NCBI GenBank assembly: GCA_964036315.1 | Contig: OZ038517.1 | Coordinates: forward strand, 14,704,013 to 14,768,012 | Direction: 5' to 3' | Source: Acanthosepion esculentum | Taxonomy: Eukaryota > Mollusca > Cephalopoda > Sepiida > Sepiidae | DNA length: 64,000 nucleotides | Part shown: piece by piece, positions 11,137 through 22,600 of the stretch | Position numbering within the stretch: the stretch's first letter is position 1 | How the letters are laid out: the number at the start of each line of letters is the position of its first letter | Program-made: the position numbers and the translations under genes | The notes under the pieces: model-generated | The model's database searches: none | Seen by the model: the letters and a program-made list of their open reading frames with translations, nothing else | What the model was told of the DNA's origin: nothing

Positions 11137-11535
11137 ATGGGTCGTAAAAAAGATATAACCTCAAAAGAGAAAGAGGATATTGTGAATCTCTTCAGTGATG
11201 GCAACACGACGTTGGAAATTGCCAAAAAGTTGAACCGAGATCACCGAACGATAAAAAAGGAAATCGAAAACATTGGCAAGAAAAGGACGAGGAAGAAAAC
11301 GGGCTTTAAAAATGTGAAAAAGAGAGACCTGCGAAAGATCAAGAAGTTAATAAGCAAGAAACGTGAATTGACCAGCAAGAAAATATTTGAAGAAGCTGGT
11401 GTTATGAACATAAACCGAGAGAAAAGATGTCGGATCTTAAGAACCTTGGCAAAAGACATGAAAACGAGCAAACCCGATGGGGAGAATAATGATTTGTCGT
11501 CGCAAAGTTGGACACCTCTTGATATTAACTATTAA
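11137..11535 (+). CDS. Tc1-type transposase DNA-binding domain, 132 aa, no catalytic domain
   Basis: The frame is intact and starts at GCCATGGG, a strong start context. Residues 5-50 form a first helix-turn-helix (KEKEDIVNLFSDG, LEIAKKLNRDHRTIKKEI). Residues 65-110 form a second (LRKIKKLISKKRELTSKKI), joined by a Lys/Arg-rich linker. This is the bipartite paired-like DNA-binding region of Tc1 transposases, which act in the nucleus on terminal repeats. Family members are about 340 aa with a DDE domain; here a stop ends the frame at 132. A polypyrimidine tract and TTTCAG at 11114-11120, 16 bases before the ATG, look like a splice acceptor. The piece is either a truncated transposon fragment (more likely) or a captured DNA-binding domain. 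Confidence 0.65.
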   Translation: MGRKKDITSKEKEDIVNLFSDGNTTLEIAKKLNRDHRTIKKEIENIGKKRTRKKTGFKNVKKRDLRKIKKLISKKRELTSKKIFEEAGVMNINREKRCRILRTLAKDMKTSKPDGENNDLSSQSWTPLDINY

Positions 11536-11563
11536 ATGAAAGAAACTTTATTAAAAGCAATTT

Positions 11564-11594
<31 letters not shown>

Positions 11595-12078
11595 CATGAA
11601 ATGTTAATTTGATATAAAAAAAATTTTCTTACATTATCTAAAAATGGAGTTTGTTTTTTTTTTTTTCTTTTTTTTAATTATTTGTGTACTAGAAATTTCC
11701 TGTAAAATCAGTTGGTACGATAATTGTCCACAAACAGTGTCAATTTAGCTTTTCTATAGAAATGCACCTCCTTCAAGAAAAATATCTCTTTTTTTCTTTT
11801 TTTTTTTTTTTTTCCAATTTTCTTCATGTTTGAATTCCTGTTGAGTCTGTTCCATTCACTTATGTGCAAATCTCCCCAACTATGGGTTAAATAGTAGGGC
11901 TTGTATCTAGTAAAATTATCTCCTAAAAATTATTGATGCAATATTTAGTTAAAAAAAAAAAAAAAAAAAAATTCATTTGATTATCAATTAAACACACCAA
12001 ATCATGAATAAATGAAAGTTTTTAATTTTCTAAGTTTTATGACGAGACTTCAGTTTGATTTGCAAATCCCACAAAATA
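11536..12078. other. T-rich and A-rich tracts, no gene
   Basis: Long T runs at 11566-11594, 11656-11675 and 11788-11813 and an A run at 11951-11970. No element boundaries are recognised. Confidence 0.6.
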
Positions 12079-12840
12079 CAGGGTGCGATGGATAAATTGT
12101 CATCTAAATGACACAAAAATGAGAATAACACTGACATCAACAGATATTTACCAAAATTACGGAAAAATATCTTGAAATACTAAAGAGTAAATTTATTCAA
12201 TAAAATTGCCATAGGCTTCTACCATGGCTTCGAGAAGACTTCGGAGACTCCAACTGTTCTGGGCGGTCTCCTTGTTTTAGTTGGTGAATGCTGTCATAAT
12301 CCTTGCCCTCAGTTCATCTTTGGTGTTGCAAGGAGTTTTTGTTGGTCTCTTGCTCAACTGTGTCCCACACAATAATCAAGGGGGTGCAGTCTGGGAAGTT
12401 GGGTGACTAGCTGTCAGTGGTGATGTGGTCGCAGAAACTGTCTGACAGCCATCTCTGGATTCTCCTTATATGATATGGTGCAGAGTCCTGTTGCCGGGCA
12501 GAGGGTTTTCCAACAGACCCTGTCTTGACCCAGAGCAGCATTACTTCATCAAGGCACTTGATGTCAGCCTCTCGGTTGAGTCTGAGGCCCTCACCAACGA
12601 GTTTGAGAGTGCATTTTCCAAGCTGCCCTACCTTCATAATAACCATTAGACTCATCTAACTCTTTTCGAATTCTCTGTACTGTCCTCAGATTGACATCCA
12701 AACACTGAAATGTTTGTATTGGAGCTTCCGGCGCAAATGCCAAGCAGTACAGTATCTGTTTCCAAATTTGTTTCAAAATTGCATCATGTTGCCCTTTTTC
12801 TTACAGACGGTGCCCAACTGACCCTACCATACTGTGCAGT
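12079..12840 (-). mobile_element. mariner/IS630-type transposase remnant
   Basis: The minus strand reads, from 12776 down, VNLRTVQRIRKELDES (helix-turn-helix), then NREADIKCLDEVMLLWV, then RQQDSAPYHIRRIQRWL, where QDSAP-H holds the second catalytic Asp, then SFCDHIT. After frameshifts come NTKDELRARIMTAFTN and, near 12210, LLEAMVEAYGNF. This is the order in mariner-like transposases, spread over at least three frames. The left end may be CAGGGTGCGATGGATAAA at 12079; no convincing partner is found on the right. Confidence 0.75.
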
Positions 12841-13149
12841 CGATAAAAATAACGTATACATGCGAAATTAAAAATTAAAAAAAATTAAAAAATTAAAGTT
12901 TCATTTTTGTTCAAATCTGAAGTCTCTTTTTCAGTATAATTTCATTGCGTTAACTCGTATCAACAACTTCTCGTATGTTACTTTCTTAACTTTTTGTTCA
13001 TTTGTATCTGTGTAATTTTGAATATACGCCTCTCTTTCTCTTGCCTTTCTTTTCTTTCCTCTTTCTCTATAAAAATCCTTTTTACCTAGTACTGAAAATT
13101 TAAAAAAAAAAATTGAAAATTTTCATTGCAATTTTAAATAAAAGGAAAT
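12841..13149. other. no recognisable feature
   Basis: AT-rich, pyrimidine-rich sequence without a supported gene. Confidence 0.5.
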
Positions 13150-13193
13150 TTTAACCTTCTGATATCTCTTCACATCTTCACCCCACGGTCCAC
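13150..13193 (+). repeat. 3' tip of an LTR-A element
   Basis: TTAACCTTCTGATATCTCTT and GGTCC(A)CTACA match the last 44 bp of the LTR at 15340-15820. The rest of the LTR is missing. Confidence 0.75.
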
Positions 13194-13400
13194 TACAAAT
13201 TGTGTGGTCATGTTATTCACACAGCCGTAAACAAACATCTACAATTGCCCATTCTTATTACCAAGTCACTACATTATGGTGACCCCCCCCCCACGACGTC
13301 TGAAACGGGGCAAGAGAAACAGCTAGACCACTACAAGAAAGATCAAAGAAGGTTAGTAGTGGTAATTAATGTTTAACAGCGATAAAAGAAAATTAATATA

Positions 13401-14365
13401 CAGCGCTGTTCGATAAAAGTGATTCACCTCATTTTTTTTACTTAAAATTATTTTCGCCTATTGTTTTTTTGGGTCAAACTAATTTTTAATCTTACTAATA
13501 TAAAGACCCCTTCCCAACCACCTAGTAAAAAACGTTTACTCACCCTAAGGTATTCTATTGATAATTATAATTTTGGATATAAATGAGATTTAGGGAAGAA
13601 TTCCGTGCAAAAAAAGTGACTCCCTTATTTCCTGCAACTAGCAATCAATAGAAACATAACTGAACAGCTTTAAATAAAGAATAATAGAGGTATAATTTAT
13701 TTATAATAGGTAATATAGTTCGAAATATTTAATAATCTATGGGTCCTCCTTTATTTTGAATAACCTTTTCAACCCTATTTGCCATTGACTTGATTAGGTT
13801 CTGGCAAATCTCATCTCCAAGCATTGAATTCCATTCGGATATGAAATTCACAATCAAATTCTCTTTGTTGCTCAACTGCTTTCTCGAGAGCCTGTACTTT
13901 ATAATGCTCCATAAGTTTTCTCTGGGGTTGAGGTTAGGAGATTGGGGCGGCCATGTCATAACACTCACCTGCTTCTCATCAAAGTATTCCTTCATCAATT
14001 TTGATTTGTGACAGGGAGCATTATCCTGCATAAAAATGAGCTTGGTGGGGTCGATTTGCACCCTTTCAGCAGAAGGGAGCAGACAAGACTCTAAAATTCT
14101 CTTGTACTGCTCGCTCCTGAGGGTCTTTCCAATAGGTTTTAAGAAACCAGTTCCATGAAAAGAAAAGCATCCCCAGAACATTATACTGAACGGATGCTTG
14201 ACAGTACTTACTGCTAAATTCAAAGAGCTTTCAAAGCTTCTTCTTCTTCGGATTTTAGATCGCTTATCCTTTGAATTTAGCTAAACTTTCGTTTCATCGG
14301 AGAAGAGAACATTTAGTAGAAAAAAAACAAACAAACATGTGAGTCACTTTTATCGAACAGCACTG
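13401..14365 (-). mobile_element. Tc1-family transposon, internal deletion derivative
   Basis: Inverted ends CAGCGCTGTTCGATAAAAGT and (complement) CAGTGCTGTTCGATAAAAGT, extending to about 28 bp, are flanked by TA on both sides (13399-13400 and 14366-14367). At 965 bp it is shorter than the roughly 1.6 kb expected. The coding part keeps the catalytic half and has lost the N-terminal DNA-binding domain, so it can only be mobilised in trans. A second, truncated copy lies at 51991-52579. Confidence 0.93.
13729..14320 (-). pseudogene. Tc1 transposase catalytic domain remnant
   Basis: Upstream of the 164-codon open stretch the minus strand reads VLFSDETKV, carrying the first catalytic Asp, then a stop codon. 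The open part carries MFWGCFSFHGTGF, then FMQDNAPCHKS with the second Asp, then SPNLNPRENLWS with the Glu. Thirty-four residues separate the second Asp from the Glu, the DD34E spacing of Tc1. The stop and the missing N-terminus make it a pseudogene. Confidence 0.9.
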
Positions 14366-14972
14366 TATATCAGAGAAGTTCAGGAACGGAAGTAAAAAAA
14401 TAAAAAAAAAATTGCAGAAGTTTAAAATAACGCAGGTAAAATCACCAGTGGTAATAAAACTTTAATAGCGGTAAGAAAAGTTTAAGAAAGCTCCGTGAGG
14501 ATCAACAGTGGTAATAAAAGTTTAACAACGGTAACGGAAGGTTAACAAATGTCAATGAAGTGCAATTGTATTCTTGAATTATTAAAATTTCGAAAAAGTA
14601 GCTTAAAAAATGTGTAGTGGGGCGATTGCAAATGGCCGCCCCTTGTGACCAATCGTGCCATCGTCACTTCCTCGTTACGTCGGCCATGTTGGATTTACAC
14701 GTCAAACGCATAGCTCGGTACTAGGACTTTTGGCCGACGGATATTCGGCCAACGAACATTTAACGGAATGGACATTCAGCCGGAAATGTAGTGTCGTACT
14801 TACATGTGTGGTGATTATCATCACCATCACACACATACATACATACAGATCATACGACAAGCATTCATTGGCTAATTTCCTCAAAACTAGCTCAATTCCA
14901 ACCAATCAATTCACCTGCACGCGAGGAATAATATTTCCCGCGCACTAAGCTGGAACCTGTCACGTGATACAC

Positions 14973-14985
14973 CACCTTATATAAA
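14973..14985 (+). promoter_or_regulatory. TATA-like box in LTR-B
   Basis: CTTATATAAAC sits about a third of the way into the LTR. LTR-B copy 2 has CATATAAAAA at the equivalent place (about 19910). Confidence 0.5.
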
Positions 14986-15339
14986 CAAACACGAGTAAGC
15001 CTTCTCTCTCCATTCTCTCTCCGTTTTCTCTTGCATCCCCTTCCTTGCTTTCAAAATGTGACCTTCAGGAACTCTCGTCTTGACCTTGCGGTCAGACGTT
15101 AAAGAACATTACCAACATTCACACAAGTACGAACTCTTAACTCTTCTGAACTCTACCAACTTACATTTCCTAACATGCAACAGGAACTTTATTCCTCTGA
15201 AACTACAGTTTAATAATTAATCCAACTTTGTGAGCTCCGGTACAAATATTTTCCAAATCTAAGAGATATAACTTTAGCTTATATGCATGTACATCAAAAC
15301 ACAAATAAATTCAAATGTTATGTTTTGAACCATTACGTT

Positions 15340-15820
15340 TGTCGCAGTTAGCTCCTCCTCAGTTCTTTAATCCTTCAACAGGGGTCTCGCTCTCACCCCT
15401 GGCTATAAATACTGGCTGACCCTTCTCTCTCTCTCTTTTTCGACTTAGGCCTCGGGCCGCTACCTCGCGCGGAGACGAGGTAAAATCTTTGTTTTTCCAC
15501 TTACACCAATATGTGACCTTTCACAGATACAGCGTTTCTCCAAATTCTGGGAACACGCTAAGAACAATACACGTACGTACGAACACTCACAACACACACA
15601 TAATTTCTCCATACAAACGCTATGTAACAGTTTATGTCTTTGTTTAACTTGTTTTGTTATTAATATATATTTGTTTACCCATGTATATCGGTCTTGTTTG
15701 TTTTGTTTGTCTTCTTTGGACTTAATTAAAGTCCAACATTCTCTTGTAGCTGGACCCGCCAGCAGTAAAATTTTAACCTTCTGATATCTCTTCACATCTT
15801 CCCCCGCACGGTCCGCTACA
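15340..15820 (+). mobile_element. solo LTR, family A, copy 1
   Basis: It begins TGTCGCAGTTAGCTCC and ends CGGTCCGCTACA, flanked by CGTT on both sides (15336-15339, 15821-15824), a 4-bp target duplication typical of Ty3/gypsy-like elements. TATAAATA lies at 15404, and ATTAAAGTCCAACATT near the 3' third is a plausible polyadenylation region. It lies within LTR-B copy 1, so it is the younger insertion. Confidence 0.85.
15404..15411 (+). promoter_or_regulatory. TATA box of LTR-A copy 1
   Basis: TATAAATA lies about 65 bp into the LTR. The same box is at 17898-17905 in copy 2, at the same offset, followed in both by GGGCTGACC or its equivalent and a CT-rich tract. Confidence 0.6.
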
Positions 15821-16027
15821 CGTTCTTTCTTATATTTTATGCTATGTACTATATTACGTCAAATATAAATTGCATGTGACCGCCATTTTTGATGGTGACC
15901 TCCAGCGTTTTTGCTTGTCTTTTTCCTCGTCATTGCTAATCAAAGTTGAATAAATGTGGTTGAGTCCGTTACATCTGGTTGGCAATCCTTCACATTTGAC
16001 CCGTCGTTCGTTGCGGATTCCGCTACA

Positions 16028-16352
16028 TATGTATGTCACTCTGTTCATCGTAATGTGCTACATATATTTTGTCAATGAAGTTCAACTGTATTCTTGAATG
16101 ATTAAAAATTCGAAAAGTTTTAATGTTCATGGCAGCAAAAAAAAAAAAAAATCTTTCAAAAGAATGTTTCTTTCCCATGACACTGCTTTTATTTTAACTA
16201 CCTTCACTCGGCAACCTCAGCAATATTTCTTGTGTTAAAAAAGCGACGATTAACATTTTGATAATACCTAAACATATGAAAGTGAATTTATACCTTTTCT
16301 TTGTTTTTTGAGAATTTACAACAAAAAATATTAAACACTATTGATTAGTTAG
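16028..16352. other. no recognisable feature
   Basis: AT-rich sequence between two LTR-like repeats. A short poly(A) lies at 16138-16150. Confidence 0.5.
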
Positions 16353-16587
16353 TGTTATGGTCCAGGTTAGGACGAAGGAAGAACAACATGAACACAAGAG
16401 TAGAAATAACGAAGATATATTACACGAAATAATAATACAAGATGTGGAAGGTGTTAGTATGACTGTCAGTCTGGTTTGAAGTGAACCACTATCGGCTCGA
16501 CTCGATTCGTCCCTCTCTCTTGAGAGGCGTAGTATACATAGTGTTAGGAAGAGTTCATTCTGTAGTTATAGGTAAGGACCCATAACA
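16353..16587. mobile_element. possible short solo LTR
   Basis: The ends TGTTATGGTCC and GGACCCATAACA form a nearly perfect short inverted terminal pair in TG...CA form, 235 bp apart. No clear target duplication is visible and there is only one copy here, so this is tentative. Confidence 0.35.
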
Positions 16588-17835
16588 GTTTGTTTATTTG
16601 CAAGGATGATTTTATATTTAGAAAATTCTCAAAAATGAAAATCAGCTGAAACAATTGTAAGCGATCTGGGATTGCAAAGGAAATATTTGTCGCAGATTAT
16701 TTCCACAACGCAGAGAATAAATCACTAAGTACAGACTCGAACATCGTGACCAGAAAGAAATGCCGAAAACTCGATTCGCAGGTACGATCTCACAAATAGA
16801 GATGCACGCAAACCAGTCAGAAAAATAACTCACTCTCCAACAAACGTGGTAGCCAAAATACCCGACGTTTTTCTTTTGATTCGAGAACACCAACTGCTTT
16901 TATCGGCCGAGCATCTTTTCCATTCGTCGACAGCTGGGAGAGGACGCTCAATTTTAGCATATCAAAATACTTTTATAGCGATTCCTGCGACGAACTTGTT
17001 TTTTTTTAAAATTTAAATTCCGTCTTCAGCATGTCATGCGGAATACGTGCCCTTTTATTTTGGTAAGTAAATTTCTTTTTCGCCACATTTTCCGTCGTAT
17101 GATACACGCGACGCTCTCGCTTGGTTTGACGAGGTAAGTCGCCGTTTTCTTCGCTATAACAATGCAATTTTATCATAGATTAATTTTCAAAGAAATAAAT
17201 ATGAAAAGTTTTTATTCATTAATCTATTAAAATTTAATAAATTATAAAAATATGTAAACCAACTATAATGAAATCTTTGTTATTTACCATTTTATAAAGT
17301 TCGAATCGATTGGCAATTCGCAGATGTTTTGCCAGCCATTTCCAAGAACACGATTCACCAGCTTGACCAATTGCTTTAGTCTAGGAACTTAGTGTCCCCT
17401 CTTCATTTAACATTTCTCCATCAGTCAGTTGACAATAAATAATCTGTTGGCAGATTTCAAGTAATTAGTAACAATTAAAAATAAAGTATTATCAACGAGT
17501 TTTAGTGACACTTCTTTTACTTTCAAACATTTCTTGAAATCTGATTGGTTATAAAATGCACAGTAAGCTTCTGGAAACTTTCATAGCAAATCAGTCGATG
17601 TTGTGCAAAAGTAGGCTCAATCTACTTGAAAAACTTATAGTGGGTTATCAGTTATAGTGAAGTGTATGAGTGTTGAAACAGATTAGTTTGATTTGGCCTT
17701 GTTAGTTAGATAGCCCACCATAAGAGGGGTATAAAACAAGAAAATCAAATTGTAAAGTGAACAAAAAATTTATATACATATAAATCAGTTAAGGTCTTTA
17801 CAAATCAAATTAATGTATTTTGGTTGATACAAGGT
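16588..17835. other. no recognisable gene
   Basis: Mostly single-copy-looking sequence of mixed composition. A minus-strand open frame at 16642-16893 has no recognisable motif. Confidence 0.45.
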
Positions 17836-18369
17836 TGTCGCAGTTAGCTCCCCCTCATTTTCTCAACACTTCACCAGGGGTCTCTCCCTCCCGGGAGTAT
17901 AAATATGGGCTGACCTCTCGCTCTCTCTCCTTTTCTTTCCACAGCTGCGCCCACGGGCGGCTCACCCGGCCTCGCTTGAGGTCGGCAACTGTCGCACGTG
18001 GTTCGAGGTATTTCCAGTATGTGAACTCTCACACACAACTAGCGTTTCCCATGTTCAGGGAATACGCTAGAACAAGATTCACCAAACCGTACGGACATTC
18101 CAACTCAAACACACACACACAATAACTTTCCACACAGACACTAAACGTTCTATACATGTTTTAAATGTATTTGTAAATTCGTGTATCAATCTGTTTTAAC
18201 CTATTTGTTAATATATATTTGTTCGCATACATATATCTGTCTCGTTTGTTCCTTTGGACGCCATTAAAGTCCAACATTTTTTATGTAGCTGGACCGGTCA
18301 TCGAAGTCTTAAACCAGAGATAATTCATCTTCTCTACTTCCTCTATTCTCACACGGCCGGTCCACCACA
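17836..18369 (+). mobile_element. solo LTR, family A, copy 2
   Basis: It begins TGTCGCAGTTAGCTCC and ends CGGTCCACCACA, with AGGT flanking both sides (17832-17835, 18370-18373). TATAAATA at 17898, GGAATACGCTAGAACA and AAAGTCCAACATT match copy 1. It is about 50 bp longer than copy 1 owing to differences in the middle. Confidence 0.87.
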
Positions 18370-19219
18370 AGGTCATCAAAATGTTCGTAGTAGTCCTTGC
18401 AAGAATGAGTTTATGTGTACGTAGGCAGGAACGTATGTGTGGATGTATGTATGTATGTATGAGTGTTATCGTAGGGTTGAAATGTCTTTTAAGTAATCGC
18501 TCAGTCTTAAAATGTTCCGTTCGTTTATCAAGTATAAAAGAGGTGAAGGAGAAAGGTAGAGATAATAATAACGATCGCTTGACGTTTGCCAAGGGACCTG
18601 TTAATACGCTCGTCTTCTCCTCTCTGGTGACAAGCGAACTTGCCCATCTTTTATTTTGTTTGTGGGGCTTGGAAAAGTCACTTGGGAATTTACTCCCGGA
18701 TATGATTCGGGCCTTTTCATTGGACGCTGATAATTTTTTTGCGTCGGCTCGCGAAAAGGTGCGTGAAAGAATTTTTTTTTCTGAGAATTGAAGATTGTTT
18801 GAATTTTGTTTTTTAAATGTTTCCTAGTTTTCTATTGGCCGAAAAACATTTCGCATCAAGGTGTGAAATTTCACGGGTTTTGTTTTGGATTCGCTTTTGC
18901 GTGTGTGTTAAGCAAAGTTTGTAAATTCGAGTCTTTTTTAATTTATAACAAAATCAACGAGTCAGTGCTTAGCATTTGAAATTTTAAATCTAGATCTTGT
19001 TTTGTTCACTATAAACTCTCTAATTTACCCCTAACTTGAATGTCTCGTGCAATTCTATTGGTTGAAAAATAGAAAGATAGGATCTCGCCCACGCATTTAA
19101 TGGAATTGGCGACAACGTCTACTGAATTTCCGGTGAGCCGCTTTAATTATCGAAAAAGTTATAAATACGAACAACAATCAAGTTTCTACGCAAGGAGATA
19201 TACAGATATTTAGAGAGAC
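18370..19219. other. no recognisable gene
   Basis: A 136-codon plus-strand open frame (18381-18791) exists, but it has no recognisable domain and is interrupted by repeat-like GTAT runs. I do not call it a gene. Confidence 0.45.

Positions 19220-19298
<79 letters not shown>
19220..19298. repeat. (GA)n microsatellite
   Basis: GA dinucleotides interrupted once by GACGCA at about 19267. Confidence 0.95.
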
Positions 19299-19302
<4 letters not shown>

Positions 19303-19690
19303 ATTTTATGCTGATCAGAGACTGCCTTTTTGGAACAAACTTCTTTTCTGAAAGATTTGGAAAAATACTCTACACCACAATTCACCAGCGTTTTCAGCAA
19401 CTCATTGTGACAAAACATTTTCCACTAGAATATCTTTCTCAGAACATTTTTTGTCTTTATTAATCTTGACTTTTCTAGTTAAAGGGAGACAACTTTCACT
19501 TACTTAAAAGTTGTAAACTTAAAATTTACACTGCAACAGTATTTTCAATTTCTAATAACAATTTTATTCTTAAACTTTCATACACTGAACTTTTAACCAA
19601 TAATGTTCAGAACTTTCTGCATTTAACATTCCAAACCAGCAACGAGAACCTTGTCGCCTAATTATTCTCTGGTCAATTTTACGCACGCAT
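19299..19690. other. no recognisable feature
   Basis: AT-rich sequence leading to the next LTR. Confidence 0.5.
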
Positions 19691-20579
19691 TGTAGACTCG
19701 TCCACAACAACCAGTTTACCCTCTGCTAGGAAATGCACTCTTCCTGTTACGATTTTACCAACATAATACTTACAGATAATCAACAGGCATTCATTGGTTA
19801 ATCACCGTCAATCTAGCTTGCTGATTGGTCAGTATCGACCAATCAGATCGCTCCCACGCGCACGTTCATTTTATGCGCCATTCTTCTCGGAGCCTGTCAT
19901 GGATACGACCATATAAAAAACCCCGAACACGTATCACCACGAGCAGACCGCGAGCAGACCAGCACAACACAGCAGACAATTTCGACCGCTCAACACCACT
20001 GCCAAAATGTAACTCGCAAGGAACTCCCGTCTTGACTAACGCAGTCAGACATTAAAGAACTTTCGAACTTAAAACAAACTTTACTTACCTAAAGTGAACA
20101 AGAATATATTCATTACTATTTAAAATTACTCTCGAACCTAACTTCTCTTCGTCACTGCCAAAATGTGACTTTCAAGAACTCCCGTCTTGACTAACGCAGT
20201 CAGTCGTTAAAGAACTTTGCAACATTTCACGCAAGTACAATCTCTGAACTCTTACCAATTTGTCCAATAGACAATCTCTAACATGCAACATAATATAAAC
20301 TCTTTCGTTATGAGTCTATACAAATAATTAACAAATCAAAGGGACGCAACTCAGTTTAAGTTTTCAAATAACATGCATGTAATTTCAATACTTAATAAAT
20401 TCAATTGTTATGTTTTTGACTCCATGTTCCTTTTTGTATTTCACCATTGCTAATGATTTCCACACCTTTCCTAACAAAATAAATAATTGTGGGGATCAGC
20501 CCTTTCAACACGCAACTAACATGGCTAACCGAAACACACGCCATCTCACACAGGGCCCGTTCTCCTACAACATCATTAC
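19691..20579 (+). mobile_element. solo LTR, family B, copy 2
   Basis: It begins TGTAGACTCG and ends TCCTACA. It shares CAGGCATTCATTGG, GTCTTGACTAACGCAGTCAG and TTAAAGAAC with LTR-B copy 1. It contains an internal duplication: 20011-20068 and 20167-20222 are near-identical. The region 20150-20420 follows copy 1 closely (AACATGCAACA, then ATTCAA(A/T)TGTTATGTTTT). Confidence 0.65.
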
Positions 20580-20884
20580 ATCACAAATTGTAAAAGTCTG
20601 TACATAAAAAAAAATTATTTGTTGTTTCGAGTCTATTCTTTTGTCATAATTGCATATCGTTACTTATTGCATTTGTTTTTTTTTAAAAAATTATGTTGGT
20701 GGATGTTACATGTTTTATTTGCAGCGAAACACTAAAATATTCACGCAGCATTCTCAGATCCACTACAAGTTGGAAGAAAGTAACCTATAATTGCTGGCGT
20801 TTTAAGCCTAGAATTTCTACTGATTAGGCATCCTCGATCCGAGATTATTTTTCTGTATATTTATTTATAGGAATTCATTTTTTT
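20580..20884. other. no recognisable feature
   Basis: AT-rich sequence without repeats I can assign. Confidence 0.5.
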
Positions 20885-21210
20885 TTAACCATTCGTTAAT
20901 CATTTCGGATTTCCGAAAATGGATAATCCCAAGGGGTATTTAAACGCCTCAATACAAAAATACATATCGCGTTATAATTATGTAAAATATTGTCTACTGC
21001 AGAAGGAATGACAAAAGATTATTGGCCATTTTTAGACCAGCTGCCAATTTGACCATATCAAACCGATTAGATTTATTATTAACTCTGCGTTAGTCACCTC
21101 GGATTTCCGTAAATGGCTAATGCCCTGGGGTGTTTGAACACCCCAATACAAAAATGCGTATCGTGTTAAATTACGTACAATAATGTCGTACTGCAAAAAG
21201 AATAACATAG
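20885..21210. repeat. diverged tandem duplication, about 190-bp offset
   Basis: 20885-21019 and 21074-21210 share TCGGATTTCCG(A/T)AAATGG, CAATACAAAAATGC and a GTACTGCA(A)AA block, with many substitutions. The duplication is old. Confidence 0.75.
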
Positions 21211-21460
21211 AAGGCAATCTCCGTTACAATAGACATTAAATCCAAACTTGAAATGCAGATATATTTATTTATTGAAATGAAAATTTTGTATAAAAATATG
21301 TCGTAAATTGTAAGTGAAACACACAAATAAAGCAATAGAGAAAAAAAAGGAATGGCTATTTTATATGAACAAAAGTGCTAAGAGAAAGAAATACAGAATA
21401 TATCAAAGTAAAAACACAGATCATATCAATCTATGTGCCGTGTCCCTTCAGGACGTTGGT

Positions 21461-22082
21461 GATCATGGCCCTCCACAATTTTTGATTATGGCCCTCCGTA
21501 ATTTTTGATCATGGCCCTCCACAATTTCTTATCATGGCCCTCCACAATTTTTGATCATGGCCCTCCACAATTTTTGATCATGGCCCTCCGCAATTTTTGA
21601 TCATGGCCCTCTACAATTTTTGATCATGGCCCTCCACAATTTTTGATCATGGCCCTCCACAATTTTTGATCATGGCCCTCCACAATTTTTGAATATGGCC
21701 CTCCACAATTTTTGATCATGGCCCTCCACAATTTTTGATCATGGCCCTCCACAATTTTTGATCATGGCCCTCCACAATTTCTTATCATGGCCCTCCACAA
21801 TTTTTGAATATGGCCCTCCACAATTTTTGAACATGGCCCTCCACAATTTTTGATCATGGCCCTCCACAATTTTTGATCATGGCCCTCCACAATTTTTGAA
21901 TATGGCCCTCCACAATTTTTTTATCATGGCCCTCCACAATTTTTGAATATGGCCCTCCACAATTTTTGAACATGGCCCTCCACAATTTTTGATCATGGCC
22001 CTCCACAATTTTTGAATATGGCCCTGCACAATTTTTGATCATGGCCGTCCACAATTTTTGAACATGGCCTTCCGCAATTTTT
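21461..22082. repeat. 23-bp minisatellite, about 27 copies
   Basis: The unit GATCATGGCCCTCCACAATTTTT repeats head to tail. The first five bases vary between GATCA, GAATA, GAACA and TTATCA, while CCCTCCACAATTTT is almost invariant. Confidence 0.96.
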
Positions 22083-22162
22083 TGTCCTTTGTAGTTCCTT
22101 ATAATATTTTTCTATTTAAATCTTTATTTATTTTTCTATTTAAACCTTTATCCGCCATCCAT

Positions 22163-22600
22163 TTATAAGTAAGTTATGCATTGTTTTCCCCTGTCCCTCT
22201 TGCCTTCAATCTGACCTCTGAGTATCAATATCTCCAAGCCCTCCTTCCTCGTTATGTGCCCTAGAAATTTCAACCTTTTCTTCCTGGTGTTAAGTATAAG
22301 TGTCCTCTTTGTTTCCATTTTCTCTAAAAATTCGTCATTGCTCACATGTTCCGTCCGTAATATCCTCAGCATCCTTCTGTAGAGCCACATTTCTGTTGCT
22401 TCCAGTCTAATGAAATTTTTGTGATTCTTAATACTTTACTCGGAATCACTTCGACGTATAGGTTGAATAAGTCCGGAGAGAAAACCCATCCTTTTCTCAC
22501 ACCCCTTTCTATTCTTGGTGAATTCCTGAATTCATTTTCTATCCGTATTCAGGCAGTTTACGGTCGCCATAAGTTCTGGCTTATTCTCATATCCTTCCTG
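22163..22600 (-). pseudogene. LINE reverse-transcriptase 3' fragment
   Basis: The minus strand reads YRRMLRILRTEHVSNDEFLE, then KKRLKFLGHITRKEGLE and RGQIEGKRDRGK. This is the post-RT segment of a non-LTR retrotransposon protein, the same as at 60769-61140. Upstream, disrupted frames still suggest the RT motif around the GxxxG and SPxLFN region (about 22440-22510). The 5' part is missing and stops are present. Confidence 0.8.

Larger units (their letters stand above)
14613..16027 (+). mobile_element. solo LTR, family B, interrupted by an LTR-A
   Basis: It starts TGTAGTGG and ends CCGCTACA, and is about 930 bp once the nested LTR (15340-15820) is removed. A second copy at 19691-20579 is about 890 bp. 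Shared internal blocks include AAAATGTGACCTTCAGGAACT, GTCTTGAC(C/T) and GGTCAGACGTTAAAGAAC. A promoter-like CTTATATAAAC lies at about 14973. No internal retroelement coding region adjoins it. Flanking duplications are imperfect (AATG/TATG), so the insertion is old. Confidence 0.65.

Noticed and set aside
18381..18791. A 136-codon candidate host gene
   Set aside because: No recognisable domain, a GTAT repeat inside, no splice or polyadenylation context, and codon content not unlike its surroundings.
21461..22082. CRISPR-like regular repeats
   Set aside because: The 23-bp units are contiguous with no unique spacers, and the context is eukaryotic.
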